Shown: positions 7,543 through 17,333, numbered from the stretch's first letter. The stretch is 52,783 nucleotides of DNA from an uncultured Gemmiger sp. (GCA_944388135.1 CALXHP010000074.1:1-52783), one strand, 5' to 3'. Program-made: numbers and translations. The notes: generated by a model not told the origin, from the sequence alone.

Positions 7543-8439
7543 ATGCTGCAAAACCAAACGATCTCTGCAATTGCAAGTACACTGCGAGCGTTTGATCCCA
7601 TATCCGATACGTTGGATATTCTGATCATCTCGTTTGCATTTTATCAGCTTATTCAGTTTGCGCGGAAATCCCGCGCCGGTCAGCTTGTCAAAGGCATCCT
7701 GCTGATCGTTGTCTTTTACGGTCTGGCCTATGTGCTCAATCTGCGTACCGTAACCTGGGTCCTGAACAATGTGCTGACCATCGGCTTCACCGCTGCGGTA
7801 GTCCTTTTCCAGCCGGAACTGCGCCGCACCCTGGAACGTATGGGCCAGACGACAGCCTGGGCCGGCCGGCTGTTCGGCAATCGGAGGGCTGATCCGTCCA
7901 TGCGCGGGGTATGGCAAAGCGCGGTGGTGGCCATCTGCGACGCGGCAGAACAGCTTTCCGATACCCGTACCGGTGCGCTGATGGTACTGGAACGGAACAA
8001 TAACCTGGAAGAAATCATCCGCACGGGCACCCCCATGCATGCCGATGTGATTCCCGAAATGCTGGGCACGATCTTTTATGAGGGAACCCCGCTCCACGAT
8101 GGTGCGGTGGTGATCCGGGATGGCGTGATTGTGGCAGCGGGCTGTGTGCTGCCGCTGTCCAACAACCTGGAAATGGGCAAAGACATGGGAACCCGCCATC
8201 GGGCGGGCCTGGGTATGAGCGAAAACTCCGACGCCATTGTGGTGATCGTCAGCGAAGAGACCGGTATCATCTCCATGGCTAAGAACGGCGTACTGATCCG
8301 CCGGCTGGACCGTCAAAACCTCTTCAATCTGCTGCAGGAGGAGATCGTTCCCCCGGAAGAGACAGCCGAAGTCCGCGTGCCCACCTTGAAAAAACTGCTG
8401 CGCAAAGGAGGCGCACAAACCCATGCAAAAGCAGACTAA
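7543..8439 (+). CDS. cdaA: CdaA diadenylate cyclase (c-di-AMP synthase)
   Basis: 298 residues. It makes the second messenger cyclic di-AMP from two ATP at the membrane; c-di-AMP governs potassium, osmotic and cell-wall homeostasis in Firmicutes. Three N-terminal transmembrane segments (about 20-110) precede the DAC domain. The catalytic signatures are intact: D186-G187-A188 (LHDGAVV) and R218-H219-R220 (TRHRAGLGMSE). The ATG follows a purine-rich GGGAAGGGGG. It overlaps the downstream YbbR gene by 17 bases, the usual cdaA-cdaR arrangement. The third usual member, glmM, does not follow here. Confidence 0.95.
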   Translation: MLQNQTISAIASTLRAFDPISDTLDILIISFAFYQLIQFARKSRAGQLVKGILLIVVFYGLAYVLNLRTVTWVLNNVLTIGFTAAVVLFQPELRRTLERMGQTTAWAGRLFGNRRADPSMRGVWQSAVVAICDAAEQLSDTRTGALMVLERNNNLEEIIRTGTPMHADVIPEMLGTIFYEGTPLHDGAVVIRDGVIVAAGCVLPLSNNLEMGKDMGTRHRAGLGMSENSDAIVVIVSEETGIISMAKNGVLIRRLDRQNLFNLLQEEIVPPEETAEVRVPTLKKLLRKGGAQTHAKAD

Positions 8440-9721
8440 CGCTGTGCCGCCAACCACAGCAGGGCGTAATTCCCCCTGGAATCATCCGGCGTTTTCGCTG
8501 CTGCTTGCTTTACTGTGCGGTTTTATCGCCTGGACGGTCGTGACGGTCTATGTGGACCCGCAGGGAACCATCACGGTTCAGGATGTTCCCATCAATTATT
8601 CCAATTCTGCTTCCACCTACACCTCCCAGGGACTGGATATTGTGGAAAAGCCGGACCTGGAAACCGTGGATGTGAAAGTCTCCGGCAACAGTACGATCAT
8701 CGGCAATATCCAGAATTCCGATATCATGGTCTACCCCAGCTATGCCGGCGTCAGCGGGGCCGGTAAGGTAACGCTGCGTCTGCAGGCCAGACTGGTGAAT
8801 ACCACCGATTTCCCGGGAAATATCGAATGCACGGTGGAAAACCCCAAGACCATTGACGTGGTCTTTGATGAAGTCAGCGAGAAAACCCTGCCCGTTACGG
8901 TGGACGCGTCGGGGATTTCGGTGGCGGATGGCTATATGCTCAACAAAACGACGGCGGTTCCGGCGGAGATCACTTTGCGCGGGCCCACCAGCGAATTGGA
9001 TCAGATCTCTTCCATTGTAGCCACGGTGGACAGTACCGCCGAACTCTCTGATACCACGACCGTTCCGGCAGCGCTGGAACTGCGGGATGAGAATGGCACT
9101 GCCTTCACGGCCCAATATACGACGATGGACAGCGACACAGCCAACGTGACGCTGACGGTCTACCAGGTGCGGGAGCTGCCGTTGGTGGTGGACTTTATCG
9201 GTACGCCTACCAACTTTGATACCAGCAGCCTGAAGTACTCCCTGAGTCAGGATACGTTGCGGGTGGCTGGTCCATCCCGAACCATCAGCGCTCTGGAGGA
9301 ACTGACTGTTACCGACTTCGATCTGGCCCGGGAATTTGAGCTGGGCCGCGATTATCAACGCCTTGTGGAGCTTCCTTCCGGCATTGTCTCGCTGGATGGC
9401 GTCACCAGTGTGACCCTCAGTTTTGATACCGAGGATATGGGATATACCACGCTGAACATTTCCAACATCAAGCCCATCAACGTGCCCAGCAATTACGAGA
9501 TTGAAGTCCTTTCCAGCCTCGTGTCCGGTGTCACGCTGTACGGACCGGCCGATGAGATTGAGTCCATCTCCGCTGATAGTGTGGTGGCCCAGATCGACTG
9601 CCAGAGTGTGAATCTGACGGTAGGGCAGCAAAGCATCCCCGTTACCATTCAGATCCCCTCTTCGACCCGTGTCTTTGCCACGGGGAGCTACACCGTCCAG
9701 TGCGAGGTCGTAGCCAAATAA
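8423..9721 (+). CDS. cdaR: CdaR, YbbR-repeat regulator of CdaA
   Basis: 432 residues: one N-terminal transmembrane helix (about 24-45) and a long extracytoplasmic part built of beta-rich YbbR repeats, roughly four of about 85 residues each by eye (recurring patterns such as LPVTVDASG, LPLVVDFIG, and V-x-V-x-G-P-x-x-x-I). CdaR binds CdaA in the membrane and modulates its cyclase activity. Translation is probably coupled to cdaA: the AAAGGAGG ribosome site and the ATG lie within the end of cdaA. Confidence 0.9.
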   Translation: MQKQTNAVPPTTAGRNSPWNHPAFSLLLALLCGFIAWTVVTVYVDPQGTITVQDVPINYSNSASTYTSQGLDIVEKPDLETVDVKVSGNSTIIGNIQNSDIMVYPSYAGVSGAGKVTLRLQARLVNTTDFPGNIECTVENPKTIDVVFDEVSEKTLPVTVDASGISVADGYMLNKTTAVPAEITLRGPTSELDQISSIVATVDSTAELSDTTTVPAALELRDENGTAFTAQYTTMDSDTANVTLTVYQVRELPLVVDFIGTPTNFDTSSLKYSLSQDTLRVAGPSRTISALEELTVTDFDLAREFELGRDYQRLVELPSGIVSLDGVTSVTLSFDTEDMGYTTLNISNIKPINVPSNYEIEVLSSLVSGVTLYGPADEIESISADSVVAQIDCQSVNLTVGQQSIPVTIQIPSSTRVFATGSYTVQCEVVAK

Positions 9722-9746
9722 ACTTTCCCAAAGGAATCATTGATCT

Positions 9747-11348
9747 ATGCTTTTGGTTCGCAATATCCGCCTGCCGTTGTCCTGCGCCGATCCGGATGCA
9801 GAGGCTACGGCCAAGGCCCTGCGCATTCTCCGGGTGCCGCCCCGCCGGACGGCAGATACCGGGGTGGCAAAACTTTCGGTGGACGCCCGGCACGGAAAGC
9901 CTGTGCTGGTCTACACCATTGCAGTCACACTCAGGGACGAGGGTGAGGAATCGGCTTTGGCCGGGGCCTCGCCCTGTGTCTGTTTCACGCGGGCGCCCCA
10001 TTTTGAATTTCCCGTGGGGCAGACGCCGCTGGCTCATCGCCCGGTGGTGGTGGGATTGGGACCTGCAGGTCTTTTCGCTGCGTTGCTTCTGGCCCGCTCC
10101 GGGTACCGGCCGCTGGTGCTGGAACGTGGCCCTGACCTGACCCGCCGGATCCAGGCCGTGGAACGGTTTGAAAAGACCGGCGAGCTGGATGAAAATGCCA
10201 ATATTCAGTTTGGTGAAGGTGGCGCAGGGACTTTTTCGGACGGAAAACTCACCACCCGGGTGGGGGACCCTCTCTGCGCCTTTGTTACCCAGGCGTTTCT
10301 TGCCCATGGCGCACCGGCCGATATTGCCTGGCGGCAAAAACCCCATGTGGGTACCGATCTTCTGCGTGGTATCATCCGCAGCATTCGCGGTGAGATCGAA
10401 TCTCTGGGAGGAGAGGTCCGCTTTGACACGGCGCTTACCGGCCTGCACAGCCGGAACGGCGTCCTTACCGGCATCGAAACCACGGCGGGGGATATCCCCT
10501 GCGAGACGCTGATCCTTGCCGTAGGACACAGCGCCCGGGACACATTTTCCATGCTGCACCGCGCGGCGCTTCCCCTGGAATGCAAGCCTTTTTCCGTGGG
10601 CTTCCGGGCAGAGCATCTGCAAACGGAAATTGAAAAAAGTTTGTATCACGCAGCGGCAGGGCATCCCTCCTTGCCCCGGGGGGAATATCAGCTCAGCCAA
10701 CATGTGGGCGGCGGCCGCTGTGTATATACGTTCTGTATGTGCCCGGGCGGCACGGTCTGTGCCGCTGCCAGCGAGGCAGGCGGTGTGGTCACCAACGGAA
10801 TGAGCCTGCATGCCCGGGATGGCCGAAATGCCAACGCCGCGGTGGTAGTCAGTGTGGATGGCCGGGATTTTGACAATGATCCGGCCAAAGCCGTGGCTTT
10901 CCAGCGGAAACTGGAGCAGGCGGCGTTCCGGGCCGGCGGCGGCAACTATCTGGCCCCCGCCGAAACGGTGGGCAGCTTTCTGCAGGGGAAGGGGCAGCTG
11001 GCGCTGGGACAGGTACAGCCTACCTATCCTCGCGGCGTGACGCCCTGTGATCTGGGCACCCTGCTGCCGCCGGAACTTTCCGGTGCCCTGCGGGAAGGAC
11101 TGACCGCGTTTGGACGAAAAATGGCGGCTTACCGGGCGCCGGATGCGGTTCTTACCGGATTGGAAACCCGTACCAGCAGCCCGGTAAGGCTGCTGCGTGA
11201 CGGCGAGACGCTCCAGTGTGATGCACTTCAGGGGTTGTACCCCTGCGGAGAAGGAGCGGGATATGCAGGGGGCATCATGACGGCTGCGGTGGACGGTGTC
11301 CGCTGTGCAGCGGCTTTGATGCGCCAATCGGCACCGCCGGTTGTCTGA
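9747..11348 (+). CDS. FAD-dependent oxidoreductase of the COG2509 type
   Basis: 533 residues. An N-terminal ~85-residue region resembles the RNA-binding-like start seen in this uncharacterised flavoprotein family. It is followed by a Rossmann FAD site (VVVGLGPAGLFAALLLA, near residue 96) with E-R-G as the ribose-binding end. Further family marks are F-G-E-G-G-A-G-T-F-S-D-G-K-L, and near the C-terminus G-L-E-T-R-T-S-S-P-V-R and L-Y-P-C-G-E-G-A-G-Y-A-G-G-I. The substrate is unknown; it is often annotated as an NAD(FAD)-dependent dehydrogenase. A modest AAAGGA precedes the ATG. It occupies the position after cdaR where glmM is often found, with a 25-base gap. Confidence 0.85.
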   Translation: MLLVRNIRLPLSCADPDAEATAKALRILRVPPRRTADTGVAKLSVDARHGKPVLVYTIAVTLRDEGEESALAGASPCVCFTRAPHFEFPVGQTPLAHRPVVVGLGPAGLFAALLLARSGYRPLVLERGPDLTRRIQAVERFEKTGELDENANIQFGEGGAGTFSDGKLTTRVGDPLCAFVTQAFLAHGAPADIAWRQKPHVGTDLLRGIIRSIRGEIESLGGEVRFDTALTGLHSRNGVLTGIETTAGDIPCETLILAVGHSARDTFSMLHRAALPLECKPFSVGFRAEHLQTEIEKSLYHAAAGHPSLPRGEYQLSQHVGGGRCVYTFCMCPGGTVCAAASEAGGVVTNGMSLHARDGRNANAAVVVSVDGRDFDNDPAKAVAFQRKLEQAAFRAGGGNYLAPAETVGSFLQGKGQLALGQVQPTYPRGVTPCDLGTLLPPELSGALREGLTAFGRKMAAYRAPDAVLTGLETRTSSPVRLLRDGETLQCDALQGLYPCGEGAGYAGGIMTAAVDGVRCAAALMRQSAPPVV

Positions 11349-11364
11349 GAAACAGAGGAAGAGT

Positions 11365-12519
11365 ATGGAAAATCGTTCGGAAAGGAACCCCAAATATTCC
11401 CCGGGTGAATCGGGAAAGGACTCTGTACCGGATCTGGATGCGCTCCTCAATGGAGCCGTGCGGGTGGGGACCGGGATCGGGTCTACCGTGCTGTCGGGCA
11501 TTGCGGATGTTTTGGACCATGTGGGGCAAACCATCCACGCAGCACGCACACCGCCGCAGGAAATCCCTTTTCCCCAATGGAAGCGCAAGCTGGACCGCCG
11601 ACTGCAGAACGGAGGACAGGGGGAAGGGCTGGCACTGGCCATTACCGGTGGAATCCTGGCCGGGCTGTTCGGGGTGACGGCCATCACCATGTGGGCTTTG
11701 TCGGCAGCAGGTCCTCAGGCGCTGGGCATCCCGCAGGAAGAATTTATCGTTTTTCCCATTCTGATGGCTTGCTTCACACCGATCACGGTAGGGTTTGGCA
11801 TCATGACCGGTGCAGGGGTCAAAAAGTACCGGTATGTCAGCCGCTTGCGCAGCTATCTGCGGGTGGCCCGGGACTGGGTCTGTACGGCACCCGCCCTGGC
11901 CCGGGACAGCGGGGTAAAGCTGGACCTGGTTCGGAAGGACCTGCGCCAGGCGGTGGCCCAGGGGGATTTCCCCAATGCCCTTCTGGAAGCCGATGATACG
12001 TTGTACCTGGATCTGGAGCACTGTGCTCCGGAAGCACCGGCGGCGTCACAGCCGGAACCGGAAAGGACAGAAGAGCCTTTGGATGATGCCCGGCAGCTGC
12101 AAAGACAGGGAACCGATTTTCTGGAATATCTGCGCCGGAGCATCGGAAAGCTGGGGCCGGATGCAGATGAGGAACTGACACGGATGGATAAGAATTGCGC
12201 TGCCATTCTGGGATTTGTGCACAACCACCCGGAGATGCTGCCCCGGGTAAGGCGCTTTCAGGAGTATTACCTGCCCACGACCCGCAAACTGTTGGATATT
12301 GCCCAGGGGCTGGGGGACACAGATGTCCGGAACGCCCAGGAGATTCGCCGGGATATCACCGGCATACTCCATACGCTCAATCTGGCCTACAGCAAATTGT
12401 ACGATACGTTGCTGCAGGATGTCAGTCTGGATGTTTCCACCGAGATCGATACCCTGGAAACAATGCTGCGTCAGGATGGCCTGACCCATGATTTTGAAAT
12501 GGATTTTAAGCAGGGATGA
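11365..12519 (+). CDS. XpaC-like membrane protein (5-bromo-4-chloroindolyl phosphate hydrolysis family)
   Basis: 384 residues. An N-terminal ~95-residue soluble region is followed by two transmembrane helices (about 100-155), then a helical cytoplasmic domain with the family motif F-L-E-Y-L-R ... Y-Y-L-P-T-T-x-K-L-L (about 240-325). XpaC-type proteins usually pair with TelA-like proteins in stress or toxic-anion resistance operons. No TelA is present here, and the old name reflects an indirect phenotype, so no reaction is assigned. ATG 11365 follows AGAGGAAG. A TTG at 11341 in the same frame would overlap the previous gene and lacks a ribosome site. Confidence 0.75.
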   Translation: MENRSERNPKYSPGESGKDSVPDLDALLNGAVRVGTGIGSTVLSGIADVLDHVGQTIHAARTPPQEIPFPQWKRKLDRRLQNGGQGEGLALAITGGILAGLFGVTAITMWALSAAGPQALGIPQEEFIVFPILMACFTPITVGFGIMTGAGVKKYRYVSRLRSYLRVARDWVCTAPALARDSGVKLDLVRKDLRQAVAQGDFPNALLEADDTLYLDLEHCAPEAPAASQPEPERTEEPLDDARQLQRQGTDFLEYLRRSIGKLGPDADEELTRMDKNCAAILGFVHNHPEMLPRVRRFQEYYLPTTRKLLDIAQGLGDTDVRNAQEIRRDITGILHTLNLAYSKLYDTLLQDVSLDVSTEIDTLETMLRQDGLTHDFEMDFKQG

Positions 12520-12563
12520 CTGCGAATCACGCGGTCCAACCTTTTGGTAAGGAGCGAACAACC

Positions 12564-14597
12564 ATGAACTATCCCGCCTGGCAAATCAAGACTGCCGCGC
12601 CGGAGGGCGAGCAAGCATTGGCTGCCGCCGGCTGCGGAGTGCTGCTGCGCCGGGTATTGGCTGCCCGTGGCTGCACCGATGCGGCGGCAGCCCAGCAATT
12701 GCTGGAACCTTCTGCCGATCTGTCGGACCCGTTTCTGCTGCGAGACATGGACAAGGCGGTGCAGCGGATCCACCAGGCCATTGAGGCAGAGGAGCCTATC
12801 GTCATTTATGGAGACTACGATGTGGACGGCATCTCGGCCACCGCTATTCTGTACGAATGTCTGTCCAGCCAGGGAGCCCATGTGCGCTGCAAGCTGCCCA
12901 CTCGGGGCGGCGGCTATGGGCTGACCCGTCCGGCGCTGGAGGCACTGGCGAAAAAGGGTTTTACGCTGGTGGTTACAGTGGATAACGGTATTTCTGCGGT
13001 GGAGGAAGCAGCCTGCGCCAAAGAGCTGGGTCTGGACCTGATCATTACCGACCATCACCTGCCCGGCGACGCATTGCCGGATGCGGTCGCGGTGGTGGAC
13101 CCCAAGCGGGTGGACGACGAGAGTCCCTTCAAAAACCTGTGCGGCGCGGGAGTGGCTTTCAAACTTTGCGCGGCTCTGGAGGGCTGCAACCCGGCGGAAT
13201 TGCTGGAAATGTACGGTGAGTTTGTGGCGCTGGGTACCGTGGCGGACGTGATGCCCCTGGTGGGGGAGAACCGTGTACTGGTCCGGGAGGGCCTGGCCCT
13301 TCTGCAAGACACCATGCGCCCCGGTCTGCAGGCGCTGCTGGAAAGCGGCGGCTACGCGGGCAAGCCCGTTACCACCGACACGGTCAGTTACGGCCTGGCT
13401 CCGCGGCTGAATGCAGCGGGACGGATGGACAACGCTTCGGTGGCGTTGAAACTGCTGCTTTGCGGTGACGAAGAACAGGCCACCGGCATTGCCGCCCGCC
13501 TGGCGGAGATCAACACAGAACGGCAGCAGACCGAGCAGGAAGTGTTTGGGGCTGCCTGCCGGGTATTGGAGGCTGACCCGGCCAGACTGCGGGACCGGGT
13601 ACTGGTGGTAGCTGGGGAAAATTGGCATCCCGGTGTTATCGGCATCGTGGCGGCCCGCCTGATGGAACGATATAGCCGGCCGGTGATCGTTATTTCTTTG
13701 CATGAGGGGGAAGGTCGCGGCAGCGGTCGTGCTCCCGATGCCTTTGACCTGCACAGCGCACTGGCGGCCTGCGGGGAATACCTGATACGGTTTGGCGGTC
13801 ATGCCGCCGCAGCGGGTATTGAAATTGAGGAAGATAAACTGCCTGCTTTCCGTAAGGCCGTCAACGAATGGGCAGCCCATCATGCGGCTCGTCCGGCACC
13901 GGCAACTTTGCAGCTGGATGCTGTGGTCACCCTGGAAGAGCTGACTTTGGAAAATGTCCGGGAACTGGGGCGGTTGGCGCCTTTCGGGCGGGAAAATCCC
14001 AATCCGGTGTTGCTGGTGCAGGACGCCATAGTGGACGGCGTATGGGCTATGGGCGCAGAGGGACGCCACAGCCGTGTACGCCTGCGGCAAGGCGGCCATA
14101 CTCTTTTTGCCTCTCTGTTTGGGGTGGCTCCGCAAAAATTTGCCTACCCGGTGGGGGCTGCCGTGGAAGCGGCATTGGAAGTCTCTGTCTTTACAGGGCG
14201 CAACGGGCCGATGGTTTCGGCCCATCTCAAGGCGATCCGCCCGGCGCGGCTGACCAATACACCCAGCGAACAGGCGGCCTGGTTCGAGGCTTTCCGCACC
14301 GGCGCGGTGCTGGAACCGGCCCGGGCGGAAGCCTTGCTGCCGGACCGCAGCGATACGGTGATGCTGTATAAACGCATTCGCAGCGGGCAGGTTTTTGCCG
14401 GGGATCTGCAGCCGGTTTTTGCGGCCCAGGGGCCCGAAAATGCAGGCAAGATCCTGGCGGGTCTCACGGCATTGCAGGAGCTGGGCCTGATTGAAGAGCA
14501 GGATGGCCGCTGGCTGCCGGTACCCGTCAGCCGGAAACAGGACCTGGCCGCGGCACCGGTGCTGCAAAAGCTCGCACAGCAGGCGGCGCCGCGATAA
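12564..14597 (+). CDS. recJ: RecJ single-strand DNA 5'-3' exonuclease
   Basis: 677 residues. RecJ degrades single-stranded DNA 5' to 3' in recombination and mismatch or base-excision repair. DHH phosphoesterase motifs are clear: D84-Y-D86-V-D88-G, VTVDNG, and D163-H164-H165. The DHHA1 part contains G-R-G-S-G-R-A-P and F-G-G-H-A-A-A-A-G (about 380-430), followed by an OB-fold and a C-terminal extension. The start ATG 12564 has AAGGAG; an earlier in-frame ATG (12516) overlaps the previous stop codon but has no good ribosome site. In many Firmicutes recJ sits, as here, just upstream of rel. Confidence 0.95.
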   Translation: MNYPAWQIKTAAPEGEQALAAAGCGVLLRRVLAARGCTDAAAAQQLLEPSADLSDPFLLRDMDKAVQRIHQAIEAEEPIVIYGDYDVDGISATAILYECLSSQGAHVRCKLPTRGGGYGLTRPALEALAKKGFTLVVTVDNGISAVEEAACAKELGLDLIITDHHLPGDALPDAVAVVDPKRVDDESPFKNLCGAGVAFKLCAALEGCNPAELLEMYGEFVALGTVADVMPLVGENRVLVREGLALLQDTMRPGLQALLESGGYAGKPVTTDTVSYGLAPRLNAAGRMDNASVALKLLLCGDEEQATGIAARLAEINTERQQTEQEVFGAACRVLEADPARLRDRVLVVAGENWHPGVIGIVAARLMERYSRPVIVISLHEGEGRGSGRAPDAFDLHSALAACGEYLIRFGGHAAAAGIEIEEDKLPAFRKAVNEWAAHHAARPAPATLQLDAVVTLEELTLENVRELGRLAPFGRENPNPVLLVQDAIVDGVWAMGAEGRHSRVRLRQGGHTLFASLFGVAPQKFAYPVGAAVEAALEVSVFTGRNGPMVSAHLKAIRPARLTNTPSEQAAWFEAFRTGAVLEPARAEALLPDRSDTVMLYKRIRSGQVFAGDLQPVFAAQGPENAGKILAGLTALQELGLIEEQDGRWLPVPVSRKQDLAAAPVLQKLAQQAAPR

Positions 14598-14620
14598 ATT
14601 CAAAAAGGGGGAGAATTCTT

Positions 14621-16843
14621 ATGGGGAACACCGAAACAACGAAAGAAGTCAAGACGACGGAGAAAGTCCAAGCCACGGAAGAAGTCAAGGTGCCCATCAC
14701 CTACGACGACCTGAAACAGCATATGGTCGACAGCGGGCGCCCCTACGATTTCGAAATGATCGACCGTGCCTATGCGTTGGCCGCCCAGGCCCATGGCGGC
14801 CAACGCCGCCGCAGCGGTGAACCGTATATTTGTCATCCTTTGTCGGTGGCGCAGATCCTTGTGGATCTGGGAATGGACAGCGAAAGCATTGCGGCCGCCC
14901 TGATGCACGATGTGGCCGAAGATACCCCGGTGACGGTGGCGGAGATCAAACAGAAATTCGGACCGGAAGTTTCCCTGCTGGTGGACGGTGTTACCAAGCT
15001 GACCCAGATCAAGTTTTCCAACGTGGAGGACCGCCAGGCGGAAAACCTGCGCAAGATGTTGCTGGCCATGAGCCAGGATGTCCGGGTCATGATCATCAAA
15101 CTCTGTGACCGCCTGCACAATATGCGTACCGGCGATGCCTGGCCGGAGCAGAAACGCCGGGACAAGGCGCTGGAAACTATGGAGGTCTATGCGCCCATTG
15201 CCCATCGTCTGGGAATCTCCAACATCAAGGAAGAACTGGAAGACCGCAGCCTCCATTATCTTGATCCCATCGGCTACGAGACTATCCGGGATCTTCTGAA
15301 CAAGCACGGGGACGAGTTCCTGCACACGGTCTGCCATACCATTGCCCGGCATCTGGCAGAAAACGGAATCCCCAAGGCTACGATCCGTCACCGGGTCAAG
15401 AGCATCTACGGCATCTACCGCAAGATGTACATGCAGAACAAGGACTTCGAAGAGATCTATGATGTCTATGCGGTGCGCATCATTCTGGAAAACGTTCCGG
15501 AGTGTTATACGGCCCTGGGCCTGATCCATGACATGTACCATCCCTTGCCCAACCGGTTCAAGGATTATATTTCTACTCCCAAGCCCAACGGCTACCAAAG
15601 CCTGCATACTACGGTCATCGGGCGGGAGGCCATCCCCTTTGAGGTGCAGATCCGTACCTGGGATATGGACCGCATGGCGGAATATGGCATTGCCGCCCAC
15701 TGGAAATATAAGGCCGGCATTACCGGCAGCTCCAACGACAAGCTGGATGAACGTCTGGCCTGGGTGCGCCAGCTGCTGGAAAGCCAGCGCTCCAGCGCCG
15801 ATGCCACAGACCTGCTCAGCGATATCAAGAGTGACCTTCTGCCGGAGGAAGTTTTTGCCTTTACCCCCCGGGGGGATGTGATCAATCTCCCGGCAGGTGC
15901 GACCGTGATCGATTTTGCCTACGCTATCCATTCGGCGGTGGGCAACCGGATGGTGGGGGCCAAGGTCAACAACCGGATCGTCTCCATCGACCATAAGGTC
16001 CAGACCGGTGAGATCATCGAGATTCTCACCGGCCCGGAAAACCGCGGTCCCAGCCGGGACTGGCTCAATATTGTAAAAACCAGCGAAGCCAAGAACAAGA
16101 TCCGCAACTGGTTCAAGAAAGAACGTCGGGAAGAAAATATAGAAGAAGGCCGGAACGCCCTGGAGCGGGAACTGCGCCGGAATATGATCACCCTTACCGA
16201 TGAGCAGCGCAGTATCTTTATGGAGAATCTGGCCCGGCGCAACCACTGCAATACGGTGGATGAGATGTACGGTGCCATCGGCTACGGTGGTCTGCAGCTG
16301 TCCCGGATGCTCTCTAAAATCAAGGAGGAGTACGCCAAACTCAAAGAAACCGAACCCAAACCCATCACGGTGGAACTCAAACATGTGCATTCCTCCGACG
16401 GTGTGGTGGTGGAAGGTATCGACAACTGCCCTATCAAATTTGCCAAATGCTGTTCGCCGCTGCCCGGGGATGATATCATCGGGTTCGTTACCCGGGGCTT
16501 TGGCGTATCCATCCATAAACGGGATTGCGCCAATGTGCGGGAGAGTATGCGCCACCCCGAAAACGCTGACCGTTGGGTCCGTGCCTACTGGGCGGATGAT
16601 GCCAAGGAAAACTACAAAGCTTCTCTGGAACTTACCTGTATGGACCGTGCCAACCTGGTTTCCGATATTGCGTTGGCCCTGGGGGATATGCGGGTGCCGA
16701 TCTATTCGCTGATGGCCCGCGCCGCCGAGCAGGGCCGTGCCCGGATGAGCGTTACGGTGGGGATTACCAACACCGAACATCTCAACAGCGTGGTGGCCCG
16801 TTTGAAAAAAGTCAAAGATGTGATCAGCGTTCTCCGCAGTTGA
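14621..16843 (+). CDS. rel: Bifunctional (p)ppGpp synthetase/hydrolase Rel
   Basis: 740 residues with all five RelA/SpoT parts in order: HD hydrolase with intact H96-D97-x-x-E100-D101, synthetase (about 240-370, RFKDYIS then KPNGYQSLH), TGS (about 405-465), a cysteine-bearing CC/RIS domain (KCCSPLPGD-IIGFVTRG) and a C-terminal ACT domain. Both catalytic centres look competent, so the protein should make and destroy the stringent alarmone. An N-terminal ~25-residue Thr/Glu/Lys-rich low-complexity lead is unusual. The ATG follows AAAGGGGGAG. Downstream dtd begins 26 bases later, the common rel-dtd pair. Confidence 0.97.
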   Translation: MGNTETTKEVKTTEKVQATEEVKVPITYDDLKQHMVDSGRPYDFEMIDRAYALAAQAHGGQRRRSGEPYICHPLSVAQILVDLGMDSESIAAALMHDVAEDTPVTVAEIKQKFGPEVSLLVDGVTKLTQIKFSNVEDRQAENLRKMLLAMSQDVRVMIIKLCDRLHNMRTGDAWPEQKRRDKALETMEVYAPIAHRLGISNIKEELEDRSLHYLDPIGYETIRDLLNKHGDEFLHTVCHTIARHLAENGIPKATIRHRVKSIYGIYRKMYMQNKDFEEIYDVYAVRIILENVPECYTALGLIHDMYHPLPNRFKDYISTPKPNGYQSLHTTVIGREAIPFEVQIRTWDMDRMAEYGIAAHWKYKAGITGSSNDKLDERLAWVRQLLESQRSSADATDLLSDIKSDLLPEEVFAFTPRGDVINLPAGATVIDFAYAIHSAVGNRMVGAKVNNRIVSIDHKVQTGEIIEILTGPENRGPSRDWLNIVKTSEAKNKIRNWFKKERREENIEEGRNALERELRRNMITLTDEQRSIFMENLARRNHCNTVDEMYGAIGYGGLQLSRMLSKIKEEYAKLKETEPKPITVELKHVHSSDGVVVEGIDNCPIKFAKCCSPLPGDDIIGFVTRGFGVSIHKRDCANVRESMRHPENADRWVRAYWADDAKENYKASLELTCMDRANLVSDIALALGDMRVPIYSLMARAAEQGRARMSVTVGITNTEHLNSVVARLKKVKDVISVLRS

Positions 16844-16869
16844 GAAGCCACCCGGAAGGAGTAAACACT

Positions 16870-17325
16870 ATGCGAGCAGTGATCCAGCGGGTGACCAAAG
16901 CATCGGTCACCGTCAACGGCGGTCCGGCCCGGCCCATCGGTCCCGGCCTTGTGATCCTATTGGGCGTGCGGGAAACCGACGACACCGCCATTGTACCCAA
17001 GCTGGCTGAAAAATGTGCACATCTTCGTATTTTTGAAGACGATGCCGGAAAGCTGAATCGCAGTGCGGTAGAATTGGGCTATGAGGCTCTGGTGGTTTCC
17101 AACTTTACCTTGTATGGGGATACCACCAAGGGCAAACGGCCCAGCTTCAGCCATGCTGCTAAGGCTGATCTGGCGGTGCCCTGTTATGAGCAGTTCCTGA
17201 CGGAAATGGGCAAACAGGGGCTGCGGTCGGTGCAGCACGGAGAATTTGGCGCCGACATGCAGATTCACCTGGTCAACGACGGCCCCGTTACCATTGTCAT
17301 CGACACCGACGAATGGAAGAAATAG
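16870..17325 (+). CDS. dtd: D-aminoacyl-tRNA deacylase
   Basis: 151 residues. It removes D-amino acids (and glycine from tRNA-Ala) attached to tRNA. The start ATG 16870 follows AAGGAG and gives M-R-A-V-I-Q-R-V, the universal Dtd N-terminus. The C-terminal Gly-cisPro motif is intact (N-D-G-P-V-T-I). The other signature motif, usually SQFTL, reads SNFTL here. Length and remaining residues are typical. It is third in a run with rel and the MBL hydrolase, which begins 8 bases after its stop. Confidence 0.95.
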   Translation: MRAVIQRVTKASVTVNGGPARPIGPGLVILLGVRETDDTAIVPKLAEKCAHLRIFEDDAGKLNRSAVELGYEALVVSNFTLYGDTTKGKRPSFSHAAKADLAVPCYEQFLTEMGKQGLRSVQHGEFGADMQIHLVNDGPVTIVIDTDEWKK

Positions 17326-17333
17326 GAGGACCT

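Noticed and set aside
11341-11364. TTG start for the XpaC-like protein
   Set aside because: Overlaps the previous gene and has no ribosome site; the ATG at 11365 is well placed.
12471-16780. Long minus-strand frames opposite recJ and rel
   Set aside because: Antisense shadows of GC-rich genes, lacking starts with ribosome sites and any family features.
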